From Maratus speciosus (taxonomy: Eukaryota; Arthropoda; Arachnida; Araneae; Salticidae): a DNA stretch of 64,000 nucleotides. Shown one piece after another: positions 11,480 through 22,901 of the stretch (position 1 is its first letter; each line of letters starts with the position of its first letter). Made by a program: the position numbers and the translations under genes. The notes under the pieces are model-generated. The model saw nothing but the letters and a program-made list of their open reading frames with translations. It was not told the DNA's origin and searched no databases. The stretch is taken from positions 79,679,292-79,743,291 of the forward strand of contig OZ010796.1 in NCBI GenBank assembly GCA_963932465.1, given 5' to 3'.

Positions 11480-11845
11480 ATTTTAGTTACTTTTAGAGGT
11501 TTATTAATAACTTTTTAAAAGGTGAATGTTATATGTTTAACAATGTTTGATTTCATTTTAATTCTAATTTTAAATACAAATTCTTATCTTTTTACCGTAC
11601 TTTTCCGTAAATTATTGCTATTTTTCCAAAGTCCTGTTGTTATAAAATATTTTTAATTTTTCCACTTCAAAAACAATGCTTATAAACTCACATATTTTTA
11701 AAATAAGTTCTAAGCATGATCTAAATATTAAGAATGTGTATTTTTTTTTTATCCGTTGTGATTTCTTTAAAATTAAATATGAACATATATGTTCATATTT
11801 AATTTAGACTCTATAGAGTCTAAATTTTTCTTTTCTCTGGAATAT
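11480..11845. repeat. Dispersed repeat, partner of 49240-49545
   Basis: In reverse complement this segment matches 49240-49545, including shared blocks such as TTTATAAGCATTG and ACATATAACAT. A self-complementary block around 11780-11825 (ATATGAACATATATGTTCATAT) is present here. Non-coding; class unknown. Confidence 0.6.
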
Positions 11846-11850
11846 GTATA

Positions 11851-12177
11851 TGGGTCAATCCATTTCAACTGGTCCAGCACTGGTTGCTCGACCATTTTTA
11901 AAAAAATCTGACATTTTTGGTACAACAACCCTAACATGATGAAAGTTCAAAATGACTCTTATTTTAATTTTGTTAATTTTTGTTTGTGCATGGCGGGCAT
12001 CTTTGTTTCATCGTCTGGAGCAATTTTTTCACATGAAGAGTTTACAGAATTAGAAATAATTCATCGTTTATTTCTCCAATTCAAGTGCGGATTAAAGCAA
12101 TTTGTATAGAATACATTGAGCTAAAAATTTGGTAATAGAGTAGTTTCCGAAACTAACTGCTTATTGGTGAAATTTAA

Positions 12178-12213
<36 letters not shown>

Positions 12214-12275
12214 CAAAATTTGTCCGTTTACAAAAGGAAATTTTCCTATCAAGGAAAACTGTCAACATGACATAA

Positions 12276-12308
<33 letters not shown>

Positions 12309-12995
12309 GGCCGAAAGTACTTGTACTTACACGTCAAGTTCTAGATCTGAGACTTGCTTTCTCTTCACTAAAAAAAATCCCAAATTTTTCAAAAATGTCA
12401 AAAATCGCACTTTTGAGGCTTTGATATCTCTGGTGGGGCACGAGATAAAAATATGAAGTTCTGTTTTCTGAGAGTATTATATGGTAGTGTAATGCACAAG
12501 AAATTTCAGGATGGAGATGTGACTACATGCTGAGATATGGCAAGGGCAACATGTCAAAATAATACTGCCAAACTATTGTTTTGTTGCAGTCCAAGTAAAT
12601 ATTTATCTCAGAGTGTCATTTAATTTTTTTTATTATTATCTTTAAATAATAGTAACAGAAAATAAAGTCTTTTGCAAAGCTTAGGAATTAATTTAAATAA
12701 TAATTATGCCTAAGGCCTACATTTTGTATGGTTTCAGTAAATTTTGTTGTAATTTTAATAACTAAAAGAAACCTCAACACTTTTACATAAAGAAAAAAAA
12801 AATTTTATACAAGTCCTGAGACAAAAACAGAATAGGGAAAGAAAAAAGCTGTTAATGTTGTCATATTTGTTGAGACATGATCAAACGTGTCAAAACACAT
12901 TCCTGCTTGTTGGTTTAAAAACCACAATTTTAATGCTGCTTGCCAGTCCCTGAAACTTATTCCTACCCAGGGGCGCGCCAACAGTGTCCAGCGCC
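11851..12995. repeat. Left copy of a >1-kb dispersed inverted repeat
   Basis: Begins GGGTCAATCCATTTCAACTG and is the inverted partner of 25345-27210, for instance TTTCTCCAATTCAAGTGCGG near 12072 and ATTTCTTGTGCATTACAC in reverse near 12490. It carries two expanded T tracts (12184-12213, 12276-12301). It lacks the insertions present in the partner at 25718-25936 and 26324-26564, so it serves as the empty-site reference for both. Near 12970 it contains CAGGGGCGCGCC, which also occurs in the partner and looks like a hAT-type MITE terminus. Confidence 0.75.
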
Positions 12996-13506
12996 TGTGT
13001 GCAGAATTTCAGTTGGCGCCCTCTACACCCCCTTCCCTCCACTCCTCGGAAAATAAATCTTTATATATTAAAAAAAAAATCTTTGAGTATCTATAACAGA
13101 ATAACTGCCATCCTGTTGGAGTTTTATCCCAGATCAAATAAAGTTTTTTGAACCAGAAAATTATTTAATAAAATGTGTGTTGTTTCTATAGGGTTCGTAT
13201 TTCATTTCATTTATTAAACAAAATTTCTGGTTCCAAACATTTAAATTACTTGAAAAATAAGGGAGGTTGGCAGTTATGTAAATAAAATTCGAAACACAAT
13301 AAAGCCTGTAAAAATAAAACCGATCTGTATCAGAATCCTGCATTAAATGGTAAAATTTCCCAATCCCAGATAAAATAATACAATACAATAATAATAGATT
13401 GCATCCATACTAATGAAATAAAGTGGTTTGCAATCTCTAATTTGTATATCGATATTAATATAAAAGAAAGACTTTGACTTTACTTTCCATGTATTAGAGA
13501 TGGCTA
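12996..13506. other. Intronic sequence, nothing recognised
   Basis: Includes GGCGCCCTC and a short A run; otherwise AT-rich with no confident element end. Short open frames have no coding character. Confidence 0.4.
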
Positions 13507-13519
13507 AGAAAATCTACGG

Positions 13520-13763
13520 TTGGTTGGTTGGTTGTGTTTATGACGGCCAATTATCAACACGAGAGATATAGGCCCAAAGGGGGGGAGTGCCCTCCGTGGA
13601 GGTCTTTCTAAGGGAACGTAACCTGTATTTACGCTTCGAAAACCAAGGTTCGAAGAAAACCACGAAAACTCCGAACGATTAGGCCGATGGGCGCGATTGG
13701 GATCGAACCCAGGACCTCCCCTCTAGCAGCTTCGAGATCAGAACCTCTCGTCCACTGGTGGGC
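13520..13763 (-). mobile_element. tRNA-derived SINE, copy 1, with 13-bp target duplication
   Basis: On the minus strand the element starts with a tRNA-like head (CCAGTGGACGAGAGGTTCTG and B box GGGTTCGATCCC), continues through a conserved body (GTGGTTTTCTTCGAACCTTG; GGCACTCCCCCC) and ends in an AACC repeat tail (seen as GGTTGGTTGGTTGG on the plus strand). It is flanked by the 13-bp direct repeat AGAAAATCTACGG at 13507-13519 and 13764-13776. Related copies lie at 28223 and 47541. Mobilisation presumably depends on a LINE not present here. Confidence 0.85.
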
Positions 13764-14389
13764 AGAAAATCTACGGAACATAGATGTCTGAAAATTTGGA
13801 TAAGGATAGGCGATGGCAGGCCCAAATGCACTTGAGGATCAGATTTTTCCTTTTTTGATAATTAGCCGAAATATAATTAAAAGCCATAATGATAATCGCA
13901 AAATGACGAGCTTCCTTTCTTCAAAGTAATCATACCTTTACATTTCTTCAGGCTGACGAAAGCGTGACATTCGAGTTTTACTGCATTTTGAAATTGAAAT
14001 GGCCGGGTCCCCATGGAGTTAAAAAAAATCATCTTATCTTTCCTAATTCAAATGGTATTTTTCATTACTCTTTCAAAAAACCTTTTTATTTGGTCGCGAT
14101 TCGTGTCAGTTTTCAAGTTTTCCGTTTTTCTGAAGTTTTAAAATTAAAAAAACAATCAAACCTATTAATACATTCTAGGTATTTTTCCGAATCTAACGAT
14201 ATCTCTGGTGTGAACAAATATTAATATTTAGTACTATTTCAATAAAAAAAAAAAAACCTTAAAGTCATTTCATTCAATTTTTCTCAAGATTTCAAAAAAG
14301 TGAGGGGATGGTACGCATTTTATATTATTAATGTTTTATCCCGAATTTTTGGTCAGAATTGAAACTTTTATATATCTAAATGCCAGAAA

Positions 14390-14720
14390 TTAAATACAAA
14401 TTCGAGGTTCACTTGAAAAATCAGGCCAGAGCGTTGATATCAACCCCGGTGTACGCTGCAGAAGGCAGTGGGACCCTCAACTCGAGCTACATTTGGATAA
14501 ATTTTCATTTAAAAATGAAAAATCATACAAATCCGAGCTTGTACCCTGCCGAAGGCAGTGTTGCTGATAACATTAAACTCGTTTGGAAAGATTTTCGTTT
14601 AAAAATATAAAATCAAAACAAACCGGGCCGGTGCATATGCTGCTGAAGACATTGCGCCCCCCTCCCCATCTCTGGGTTCTTTTGGAAAATTTTTCCTTTA
14701 AAAATATAAAATCATTCAAC
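14390..14720. repeat. Degenerate ~95-bp tandem repeat
   Basis: The block TTTGGAAAGATTTTCGTTTA followed by AAAATATAAAATCA recurs at about 14490, 14580 and 14680, with GCTGCAGAAGGCAGTG-like blocks in between. Three diverged units are visible. An apparent open frame across it (14380-14610) is a by-product of the repeat. Confidence 0.6.
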
Positions 14721-14827
14721 GTTTGATTTTAAACTATTTAAGGTTATAATAACCTTATAAAATTAACAAACAAATTATAAAAACCTTAAAAATTATAATA
14801 ATTTGCAATGCCGGGCGGGTGAGTTAG

Positions 14828-14857
14828 TTAAACCACGTTAAACCACGTTAAACCACG
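14828..14857. repeat. Triplicated TTAAACCACG
   Basis: Three perfect consecutive 10-bp units, a short minisatellite. Confidence 0.9.
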
Positions 14858-15584
14858 GGAATTTAAAACATTTTTTTTTTAATCGGTATTTTTCCGTTCA
14901 CAATACGGCTATTCATTGTAGTTCCTAACTTATTTATGTCTAAATTGAATTTTTGTTTTCATCCTAGTCTCTTAAGCGTCTAAGGTTATATCTAAAGCTG
15001 ATAAGTGCTCATATTTCAATACTTTCAATTTCATGTTCTGTTAAAATGAACAAATCTTATAATCATCACAATTATTTATTCAGTATGTGATTAGACACGA
15101 GCGTAGGAAGGAGGTGTAGGGAAAGGTCGCTTCTCTCAATCTTTGAAAAAGTAAGAATTTATAGTCAAATTCAGCCTATTTTCACCATACCCTCCCCATT
15201 AACAAAAGTTCTATTTCCGCCATGATGATTGGTACAGAGTGCAAGATAAAAAAGTATTTGTTCTGCACGGAGGTTTATGGTCCGAAAAAAACCCCTACAA
15301 TTTTTGCCCAATACATAATAGTTTCTACAGAAGTGATCACTTGTAGGAGCACTGAAAAAGTATATTGCTTCGGCCACCTAAAGTAGACTTTACTCTAGGA
15401 GCGCAAAACTCAGTGTTAAACCTGTGTCACAGTGCCAAAACTTTCACAAACGGTTGATGCTTCATTCTACCAATTAAAATTTGCTCCATAATTGCTGTCA
15501 GTCTCTCCAATCTAAAATCTCTACATTGAACAGCACACTCATACAAGTTCTGGTTTTATATTGTTTCTCTATTCAGGGTAGACA
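14858..15584. other. Intronic sequence, nothing recognised
   Basis: No convincing gene or element end. A frame on the minus strand at 15171-15377 has no domain. Confidence 0.45.
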
Positions 15585-15860
15585 GAGGTCTACCCGGCCC
15601 GGAAAAATGAAGGCAAACTTTTAAACGAATCGATCCGAGCTGGCGGAATAAAGACAATTTTTTTAATGTACGGAACTGCAAAAAATTAAACTGGAGAGTC
15701 GATAGAAAAATTAAGCCATATCCAGCGTAGAGATCGGCATCGGACAGCTATATCGTGCTTGACACCGCGCTTTATTTTTTCAGCAGACTCGGGCCGGGTT
15801 GAGGCTTACATTTTTCTTCTACATAGTCGAGCCGTGCCGGAATTGGACTTAATTGTTCCC
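15585..15860. mobile_element. Decayed GC-rich hAT-like MITE, relative of 35214-35519
   Basis: Starts AGGTCTACCCGGCCCGG and shares AAAATGAAGGCAAA.TTT.AAACG and GAGCCGTGC blocks in the same order with the clearer element at 35214-35519. The right boundary is uncertain. GGGCCGGGTTGAGGC near 15795 is the type of GC-rich subterminal motif seen in that family. Confidence 0.5.
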
Positions 15861-16098
15861 AGGACATGTGAGGCAGGCAATATATTTTGTAAAAGTAGTA
15901 ATAAACTTCTGTTAACGGAACCACTGTAAATATACCTTAATAAATTACAGAGAAATATTTTCAAAAATCTACTTTTTATAATACAGCTTCAAACGTTATG
16001 ATGCTTTTAATCCTCTTTTTCTTTTATTCGAAACTACATTAATTTTTTCAAAGAATCTTTATTTGAATGTTGAAAACTCTAAGAGTCTAAGTAATCAT

Positions 16099-17094
16099 TA
16101 ATCTAACAAAAACTTAGCTGTGAAAAAAGGGAGCCAAGTTCTGTAAAGACAATGGCAAGAAAAGAGTGATATCTAAGTGGGTGCCAAGTTCAAATAAAAT
16201 TCACTCAAACTTACCTACTGAAGTATTATAGCATTTTTAAAATTGTTTAGAAATAAAAATTATTGACAGCATATTAATAATAAATCTAGAACTTGACAAG
16301 TTTTTACCTACAAGTCATTTATTTTTATTAATGACATTATTATATCTAAACTTGTTATTTCATGTTTGGAAGCCTTCATTTGAGTGAGCTCCTTCCCCTT
16401 GAAGGGTGGTGGGATAAAATATATCCCACCTAATTTTAACTGCAAAATGCCACATTGCCACTAGAATTCAGGACTAAAAAGTTTAATTTTATTAAATACG
16501 TGAAAAGAAGCTTTTACCCATTTTGAAATAAATTTGTTTTTAAATTCTGGTGTGATTGAATCATTTCAGCATGTCACGAATAAAAGCTCTTTGCCCCTGA
16601 AGGGTTAAAGGGGGTCTCTATAGGGATGACCAAGAACAAGCGTAAAGTTATCTGTCTCTTTCTCAGGCCTTTTAGTCTGTTTGCATTTAGGTTTCCGAAG
16701 GGTGGGTACTAGAGTGATAACCAAAGACGAGCGGGAATGTATTTGTGTATTTATTGGTTTATCAAATCTTTAACATGAGTCATTTGTTTATAATAATAAC
16801 TATATTAAATTTTTTATAATGACATTGTTGTTAATATTAACATCATCATTTTATTAAGACATGAAATTGATAGGCATAACATTTATCAAAAACTTCCCAA
16901 GTTCTAGATTTATTATTAATATGCTGTCAATAATTTTTATTTCTAAACAATTTTAAAAATGCTATAATACTTCAGTAGGTAAGTTTCAGTGAATTTTATT
17001 TGAACTTGGCACCCACTTAGATATCACTTCTTTTCTTGCCATTGTCTTTACAGAACTTGGCTCCCTTTTTTCACAGCTAAGTTTTTGTTAGATA
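16099..17094. mobile_element. Fold-back element with ~200-bp inverted arms
   Basis: 16101-16300 (ATCTAACAAAAACTTAGCTG onward) is the near-perfect reverse complement of 16885-17093, including GGGAGCCAAGTTCTGTAAAG and TCTAGAACTTG. The ~580-bp middle has no coding frame but includes two CCTGAAGGGT-like blocks. I see no clean target duplication. Most likely a non-autonomous DNA transposon. Confidence 0.75.
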
Positions 17095-17900
17095 CCATTA
17101 CTTTTTGTAAAGTTACAATATATTTAGACACTTTACTTAATGCTTTTTAATGTGTTTACATGAGACTATTTTATTCAACAAGCAACATTCAATTTTAATT
17201 TTAATTACCTACAACAAACTATTTGACTGTCAATTTGCGGCAGAAATCTATATTTTAATACTGCTACACTGAATGCATGTTTTGAAACGAAATGTATTGA
17301 TTCGAAATTTTTATTGTTTCTGAAACAACAATTCCTATTAAATTCCTATATTAAATTTTCCTATTAAATTTTCCAATTAAATAACCTATAGCTGGGCCTG
17401 CTTTTTTGTACTGAAAGTGAAAAATAAAGTTATGTGCTTATGCCACACTATGTATCATTCATCCATGGGTGCAGGCAAAGAGGCAGTGCAGAGGAAGAAC
17501 ATTGCCCCTCCCTGGATTTTCAAATTTAATTAACTAAATAAACTTTTCTCTCATGATTTTGAAAATAACAAGTGGGTAAGTGTGATCACAGATCGCACAA
17601 AGGGTTTCGTTTAATATTCCTTTCAAAACACTTTATCCTTTTGAAATATCTGTTAGTTCCACATTTCGCAACCAGGGGCGCACTTTATTCTAAACAAACC
17701 TCTATCCGAACGAAACTCCGTTTTACATACTATCCGTAGATATATTAGTCGAGGGGATTGAGCCCATAGCACCCGAGATAAGTAGGCGCCCCCTGGCGAT
17801 AAAAAGTGGAACTAAAATATGTAAGACTATGGTGCATAATATGAAAGAATGGTCAAAGGGGTGTCGGCAAAAGTTGGAAAAGTGCTCCCCGGGTGAAAAG
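17095..17900. other. Intronic sequence between two repeats
   Basis: AT-rich first half; from 17640 more mixed, with GGCGCCCCCTGGCGA at about 17783, a motif often seen in transposon ends. No defined boundaries and no open frame. Confidence 0.4.
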
Positions 17901-18645
17901 GGCGGAGGTCAGAAAAATTGCTTAAAATACACAAGTTAGAGCCCGGAGGAGCAAATAATATAAGACTTTTTGAAATTTTTATGATTTGTCGTGTGGTCTG
18001 AGGTATTCAGCTATACGTATGCAAAAAGTCATGTCTCCAACTTAATTAGGGAGTCCCTTAGAAAGAATTGCTTAAAATACATATGTGGTAGCTCAAAGGG
18101 TTAAGCGTAAGACTTTTTCAAGATTTTATGATTTGTCGTCTGGCCTCAGGTGTTCTGCTATAAGCATGCAAATTTCAAATCTGCAATTTAATAAGGGGCT
18201 CAGTTAGAAAGAATTGCTTAAAATACGCATGTGGAAGCCCAAAGGGTTAAATGTACGACTTTTTCAAAATTTTATGATTTCTCGTTTGATGTGAGGTGTT
18301 CAGCTATAAGTATGCAAAATTTCACGCCTCCAACCTAATTAGAGGCTCACTTTGAAAGAATTGTTTAAAATACACATGGGGGAGCCCAAAGGGTTAAATG
18401 TACGACTTTTTCAAAATTTTATGATTTCTCGTTTGATGTGAGGTGTTCAGCTATAAGTATGTACAATTTCACGCCTCCAACCTAATTAGGGGCTCACTTA
18501 GAAAGGATTGTTTAAAATACACATGTGAGACCCCAAAGGGTTAAATTTACAACTTTTTCAAAATTTTATGATTTTTCATTTGATGTGAGGTGTTCAGCTG
18601 TAAATATGCAAAATTTCACGCCTCCAACATGTATAGTTTCTGAGA
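17901..18645. repeat. Tandem array, about five ~147-bp units
   Basis: The anchor ATTG(C/T)TTAAAATAC occurs at 17917, 18067, 18213, 18360 and 18507, giving spacings of 150, 146, 147 and 147 bp. Within each unit AGCCCAAAGGGTTAAA, TTTCAAAATTTTATGATTT and GAGGTGTTCAGCTATAA recur in order. The middle copies are most alike and the outer ones more diverged, as expected if unequal exchange homogenises the centre. Confidence 0.9.
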
Positions 18646-18744
18646 ACGGGCTCTGTGACGGACAGAATATCTCAATTAGTTGATTTTCTGTAAGCAAGTA
18701 AGCCCAGATAAACCCCCTGTAAGTAGATAGGTTTACAATGAAAG

Positions 18745-18915
18745 TCTATGGGAATTTGGCGAAATATTAGAGATATCGCCAAGGTGGCGTCACTTTTGGC
18801 GACTAATTTTGGTCGCCAAATTTGGCGATATATCGCCATGTTGGCGAGAAACTTGGCGGTATTTGGCGACAGAACAGTGTCCCCCTCCTACGGCAAATTA
18901 AAATTTCGCCTAATA
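18745..18915. repeat. GGCGA/TCGCC palindromic cluster
   Basis: Dense alternation of TTTGGCGA, TCGCCAA and GGCGACTAATTTTGGTCGCC over about 170 bp forms several overlapping hairpins. The open frame across it (18748-18933) is an accident of the repeat. May be a decayed MITE terminus. Confidence 0.6.
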
Positions 18916-19073
18916 GACGCAATGGTAAAGTAAAAATGGGCACCCCCAGGTGGGTAATCCATCGATTTTCACAATTTTTTTATTTTTTTCCTTAGTTTTA
19001 TAGTGTAAACGAACTTCGTACCAAATTTGAAGTCTGTAGCTGCAGTAGATATACGAGATCTTTTTGATGAGTG

Positions 19074-19104
19074 AGTCAGTCAGTCAGTCAGTCAGTCAGT
19101 CAGT
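19074..19104. repeat. (TCAG)n microsatellite
   Basis: Seven to eight perfect GTCA/TCAG units following GATGAGTGAG. Confidence 0.95.
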
Positions 19105-19479
19105 GGTAAAATTATCAATTATCATACATTTTCAAATGTCATTATCTCGGAAACTAATTAAGCGTTATTTATAAAACTTTGGATTTTAGGTAATTAGGGT
19201 AGACTTACTACACATTTCGTATAACAAGTACGTAGATTTCATAGATTTTCAGTTGTAGAGCATTGAAATTTGATGAAAACAGCTCGAAATGGTTCGTGTA
19301 AATAACACACGGCTATGTCAGGCGAACTTGGCTGACACACTGCCGTGTGTCTAGATGTTGCTATTGTGTCATTCCTGTCTTGGAAACACATAGCAATCTA
19401 ACATTTCTTCGTAAATATGTATGCAGTACTTTTTTAAAGAATTTAAATTGTTAAGAAAAATCGGAATTTTTTTGGCCTG

Positions 19480-19610
19480 ATTTAATTTATTTTTGAACGG
19501 GCTGGATCGGGTCTGTTTTCACTAATTTTTGTACAGGCCGAGTCGCGAACTGCAAAAATATAAACGGACTGGGCTCTGGTCTAAAAATTCCGATCTCTAA
19601 TCTAGATCTG
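19480..19610. mobile_element. Fragment of GC-rich hAT-like MITE
   Basis: GAACGGGCTGGATCGGGTCTG, a GGCCGAGTCGCGAACTGC block and AATATAAACGGACTGGGC resemble the body of the elements at 15585 and 35214. Boundaries unclear. Confidence 0.35.
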
Positions 19611-20337
19611 TCCAACGCGTCTCCCGCGGTCGCTATAGTGGCGCCCATTCAGATCTTTCTATTAGTAGCTATTTTTAAAATTAAAAATCCACTTTAAAGT
19701 ATGTTTTCTTTAAATTCAATAATATTTGAATGGGGTTATTTTAATTATTTCCAATGACCGTTATTTAGCGTTAATTATATTATGTTATTAATTTGTTATT
19801 TAGTGTTTAAGGTTTCGGGCAATTTCACTTACAAAACTTTTGAGATAGGTTTGCCTTCTGAAAAATGCAATTTTAAATTCACTATGTATTTATATCATTT
19901 CTGTAAATTATTTTTAAATACGGTTTCTGAGTCGTAAGGGTCTTATGGTTATCACCGTGAAATGTACATGCATCGTATAAGATGCTTGTGACGCATAAGT
20001 CTACCACTATTCGTGGCCTGATAATCGCAGGGGACATTTTTACCAGTATTTCCGAATAGTAATTGTCATCTTATTTATGGCAGAAACAGAGCCGCTAAGT
20101 CTCCGGCTTTTTGGATACCAGTATTTTAATGAAGAAAATGTTGTTTTATTTAATTGGAGCATTTGGTCGATTTAAAAGAACCAGATTTTCTCTAAGATAA
20201 AAGACGGGGACTTAGCAACTGTGCAGAAATTCTGCAATAAGGATAAGATTTCTATTTAAAAATAAAAAAGAAATCAGTGGAATTTACCCCCATGTGGTAA
20301 TAAAACTGTACTATGCTTTACCACTATTACAGTGAGA
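19611..20337. other. Intronic sequence, nothing recognised
   Basis: Separates the hAT-like fragment from the Penelope insertion. No open frame or repeat with clear limits. Confidence 0.45.
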
Positions 20338-20351
20338 TAATAGTGTTGCAT
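20338..20351. repeat. Direct repeat flanking the Penelope dimer (left)
   Basis: TAATAGTGTTGCAT, identical to 25049-25062 on the other side of the head-to-head Penelope pair. Probably the target-site duplication of one integration event. A near-match (TAATATTGTTGCA) also abuts the right copy at about 25017-25029. Confidence 0.7.
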
Positions 20352-20402
20352 TAAAAAGCAGAAAAACCAACGTTTAAAATGCACAAATAAGGCGTGAAAA
20401 AG

Positions 20403-20449
20403 CAGCAAACAGCTGTTTCGAATCTACAGCGAGATTCTTCTTCAGTGCA
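20403..20449 (-). ncRNA. Hammerhead-ribozyme-like motif, minus copy
   Basis: Reverse complement of the motif at 24919-24965: core CTGAAGA at 20439-20445 and GAAA at 20416-20419, with the same 5-bp stem between them. Its location in the 3' (pseudo-LTR) region agrees with the known occurrence of hammerhead motifs in Penelope-like elements. Self-cleavage is inferred. Confidence 0.55.
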
Positions 20450-20519
20450 AGAGAGGGAAAAAAGGAACAGCGTGCTAGAAAAAGCAAGGCTGAGCAAAAG
20501 GATAGACAGAGACGCGCTG

Positions 20520-20528
20520 CCTTATATA
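20520..20528 (-). promoter_or_regulatory. TATA-like box in the 3' region, minus copy
   Basis: TATATAAGG on the minus strand, followed about 30 nt downstream by the TCTGTC area and then the ribozyme-like motif. The position matches the pseudo-LTR promoter described for Penelope elements. Confidence 0.45.
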
Positions 20529-20650
20529 CCCTATGCAGGTAGCGAAAGCGCCAGAAACAACCAATGAGAGAGAAGCAGTGGAAACGACTGGGTGGACAAG
20601 TAGCGACATCTACCGGAAAAGGAGAGAAAATGAAACCAAAAAAGAGGAAA

Positions 20651-22901
20651 TTAAATTAATGCTTTCCAAATACTTGGAAAATCTGGAGTACTAGATAAGT
20701 CATTGACTAAAGAGTGAGAATTTTTAATGATGTGGTAAGCTTCCCAAAAATCAAGATCAAGGTTAGAAGAACATTTTTGGATAATGGTGGCTGAGGAAAA
20801 ATCGAACCTATGTTGAGAAGACCAAGAATGTTGAGCAATAGAAGAACGTTTGAGCTCCTGATTTTTAACATAACCTTCATGCTCTTTTAAACGAAATCTA
20901 AGAGCACGTTTAGTCTGGCCAATATAAGAAAGGCCACATTGGCAAGAGATTTTGTAAATACCCCAGTTATCTAGGCGATCAATGGGGTGTTTGAGATTTG
21001 AAAAAGTGATTTTATTAACAGGAGAAAAAATAACATTAAAATCAAACCTTCTTAAGATTTTAGCAACTTGCTGACTGATTTTAGGAAAAAATGGTAACAC
21101 AACTGAAGTATTAGAGTTGGAATTAGAATGCTTTTCAGAATGGACGGATTTCGTCAATTTCTTATAAATAGAATCAATAATATTAGAGGAATAACCACGA
21201 TCAACAGCAATAGCTTTGAGGTAATTAAGTTCAGCACTAAGTAACTGAGGAGTGGAACAAACATTGGTAGCCCGAAAAAAAAAGTATTGAAAACAGCGAA
21301 TTTCTGGTTAGGGGGATGAGAAGAATGCCTGTGAGGTGGAAGACTGACAGCAAAAGGTTTACGAAAGACGGTAGTCTGAAAGCCATTATCACAACGAATA
21401 ACAAGGACATCGAGGAAAGAAAGACAGTTATTGGTCTCAATTTCAGAGGTAAATTGAATGCAGGGATCAATGGAATTCATAATAGAGAGAATATGATTAA
21501 TATCCGAATTTATTTCAACCAGGACATAAACATCATCAACATAACGAACATAGAACGGAAATTTTAAAATTTCAAAAAGTTTGACCTCAAAATAGTGCAT
21601 ATAAATATCGCATAAAATTGGACTAAGAGGATTACCCATAGCCAAACCATCAATCATGCGGAAGAAATTACCATTGAAAACAAAAGTATTTTGTGACAAG
21701 CAAGCGCGAGTGAGAAGAATAAGTTCCTCGATTTCAAAATAAGAGAAATGGAATTCACAAAGCCTGTTCTTGAGGCAATCCAAAGCCCCCTCAACCGGAA
21801 CGTTTGTAAATAATGATTTAACATCAAAAGAAACCATCATGTGACCCTGCGGCTTAAAATTATGGAGTTTTTTAACAAAATCAAAAGAATTCTTAACAGT
21901 GAAACAGTTACTGCTCAAAAGTGGGGAAAAACAGAAACTAAATATTTGGCAAGCTTATAAGAAGCTGTACCGATACTAGAGACAATAGGTCTAAAAGGAA
22001 TGTCAGGTTTATGGACCTTAGGTAAAGCATAAAACCTGGCACAATGCGCAATAGATGGAATAAGAGACTTCTTAAAGTTAGCAGGAATAATGGAAGAAGA
22101 CTTGATGGCAGACTTAATAGAATTAATTTCACTAGTGGAAGGATCTTTGCGGATGTCCACATAAGGACCATCTTTAATTAATTTATGGGATTTTTCCAAA
22201 TACGAAGATTTGTCGAGAAGAACAATCTGACCACCTTTGTCAGCCTTAGTAATGATTAAGTTTGGATCAGAACGCAAATTTTTCAGACATTGTTTAACTG
22301 GAATTTTAAGATTGGGCTTATAAACATTAGAATTGAAATCAACAGTATTGGCAATGAGATGCCTGATGGACTCTTTTTGAGAAGAAGATAGAGCGCTATG
22401 CTTAAAGGCCCTTTCAATAGGAGCAATTAGATTAGGTAAAGAAGGAATAGCAGAGACAGAGAAATTGTTATTCAATTTGAGAGCATCGAGCTGATTGTCA
22501 CTTAAAGAAACACTAGAAAGATTGACAACAACATTTTGGTTAACAACAGGCAAATTGCTGGGGTTATTAACGACAGGACTTTTACAAAGTTCATTAAATT
22601 TCTTCTTTAAAACCGAACAATGAACAGAAGAAGCTGTGAGAACTCTACTCCATGACCTTCTGTCTATAGACTCAAAATCAGGTGTAGAATTAGCGAGGCT
22701 GATATGTAAGGAATATAACTCGCGCTCTATATGAGCAATTTTATGGCGAGTCTCTTGAATCAAAGCTCTTAAAAGAGCTAATTTAGAACGAAATAAGACC
22801 TTGTCAATTCTGTTAGAAGAATATAAATTACAACGTATAGAAATGAAATTAGGAATAACCTTCTTACGCCTACAGTCAAGTAGGAAATGTAGGAATAACA
22901 A
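20651..22901 (-). pseudogene. Penelope reverse transcriptase/GIY-YIG frame, two frameshifts
   Basis: Three abutting frames (22901-21915, 21918-21154, 21157-20651) together match the single intact frame of the plus copy. The first break is a one-base loss in a T-run near 21920 (T5 versus T6 in the partner). The second is a one-base shrinkage with a G-to-T change near 21277. Motifs remain: FDVKSLFTNVP, GLAMGNPLSPILCD, YVDDVYV and the GIYKISCQCGLSYIG endonuclease core. The N-terminal part before NNFSVSAI is helical, charged and specific to this copy. Its apparent ATG lies at the junction and is probably not native. Confidence 0.85.

Larger units (their letters stand above)
20352..22895 (-). mobile_element. 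Penelope-like retroelement, minus-strand copy
   Basis: Reads right to left. Its 5' end is truncated where it joins the plus-strand copy at about 22895, and its 3' end is at 20352. In element order it holds a reverse transcriptase/GIY-YIG frame, a 3' region with a TATA-like motif and a hammerhead-like motif, and the terminal CTGCTTTTTAA. It extends about 140 codons further toward the N terminus than the plus copy. The coding region is broken by two frameshifts. Few amino-acid differences separate the copies, so the dimer is young. Confidence 0.9.

Noticed and set aside
9817..12424. Frames containing long phenylalanine runs
   Set aside because: Produced by poly(T) tracts inside MITEs and the dispersed repeat.
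13942..14224. Exon-like segment after TTACATTTCTTCAG
   Set aside because: Acceptor-like and open for over 80 codons, but no acceptable donor, no phase support and no protein similarity; it adjoins a degenerate tandem repeat.
17901..18645. 147-bp repeat period as a nucleosome-phasing signal
   Set aside because: The match to nucleosome length is a coincidence that I cannot support from one short array.
18748..18933. 61-residue frame in the GGCGA cluster
   Set aside because: Falls on a self-complementary repeat, with no splice or start context.
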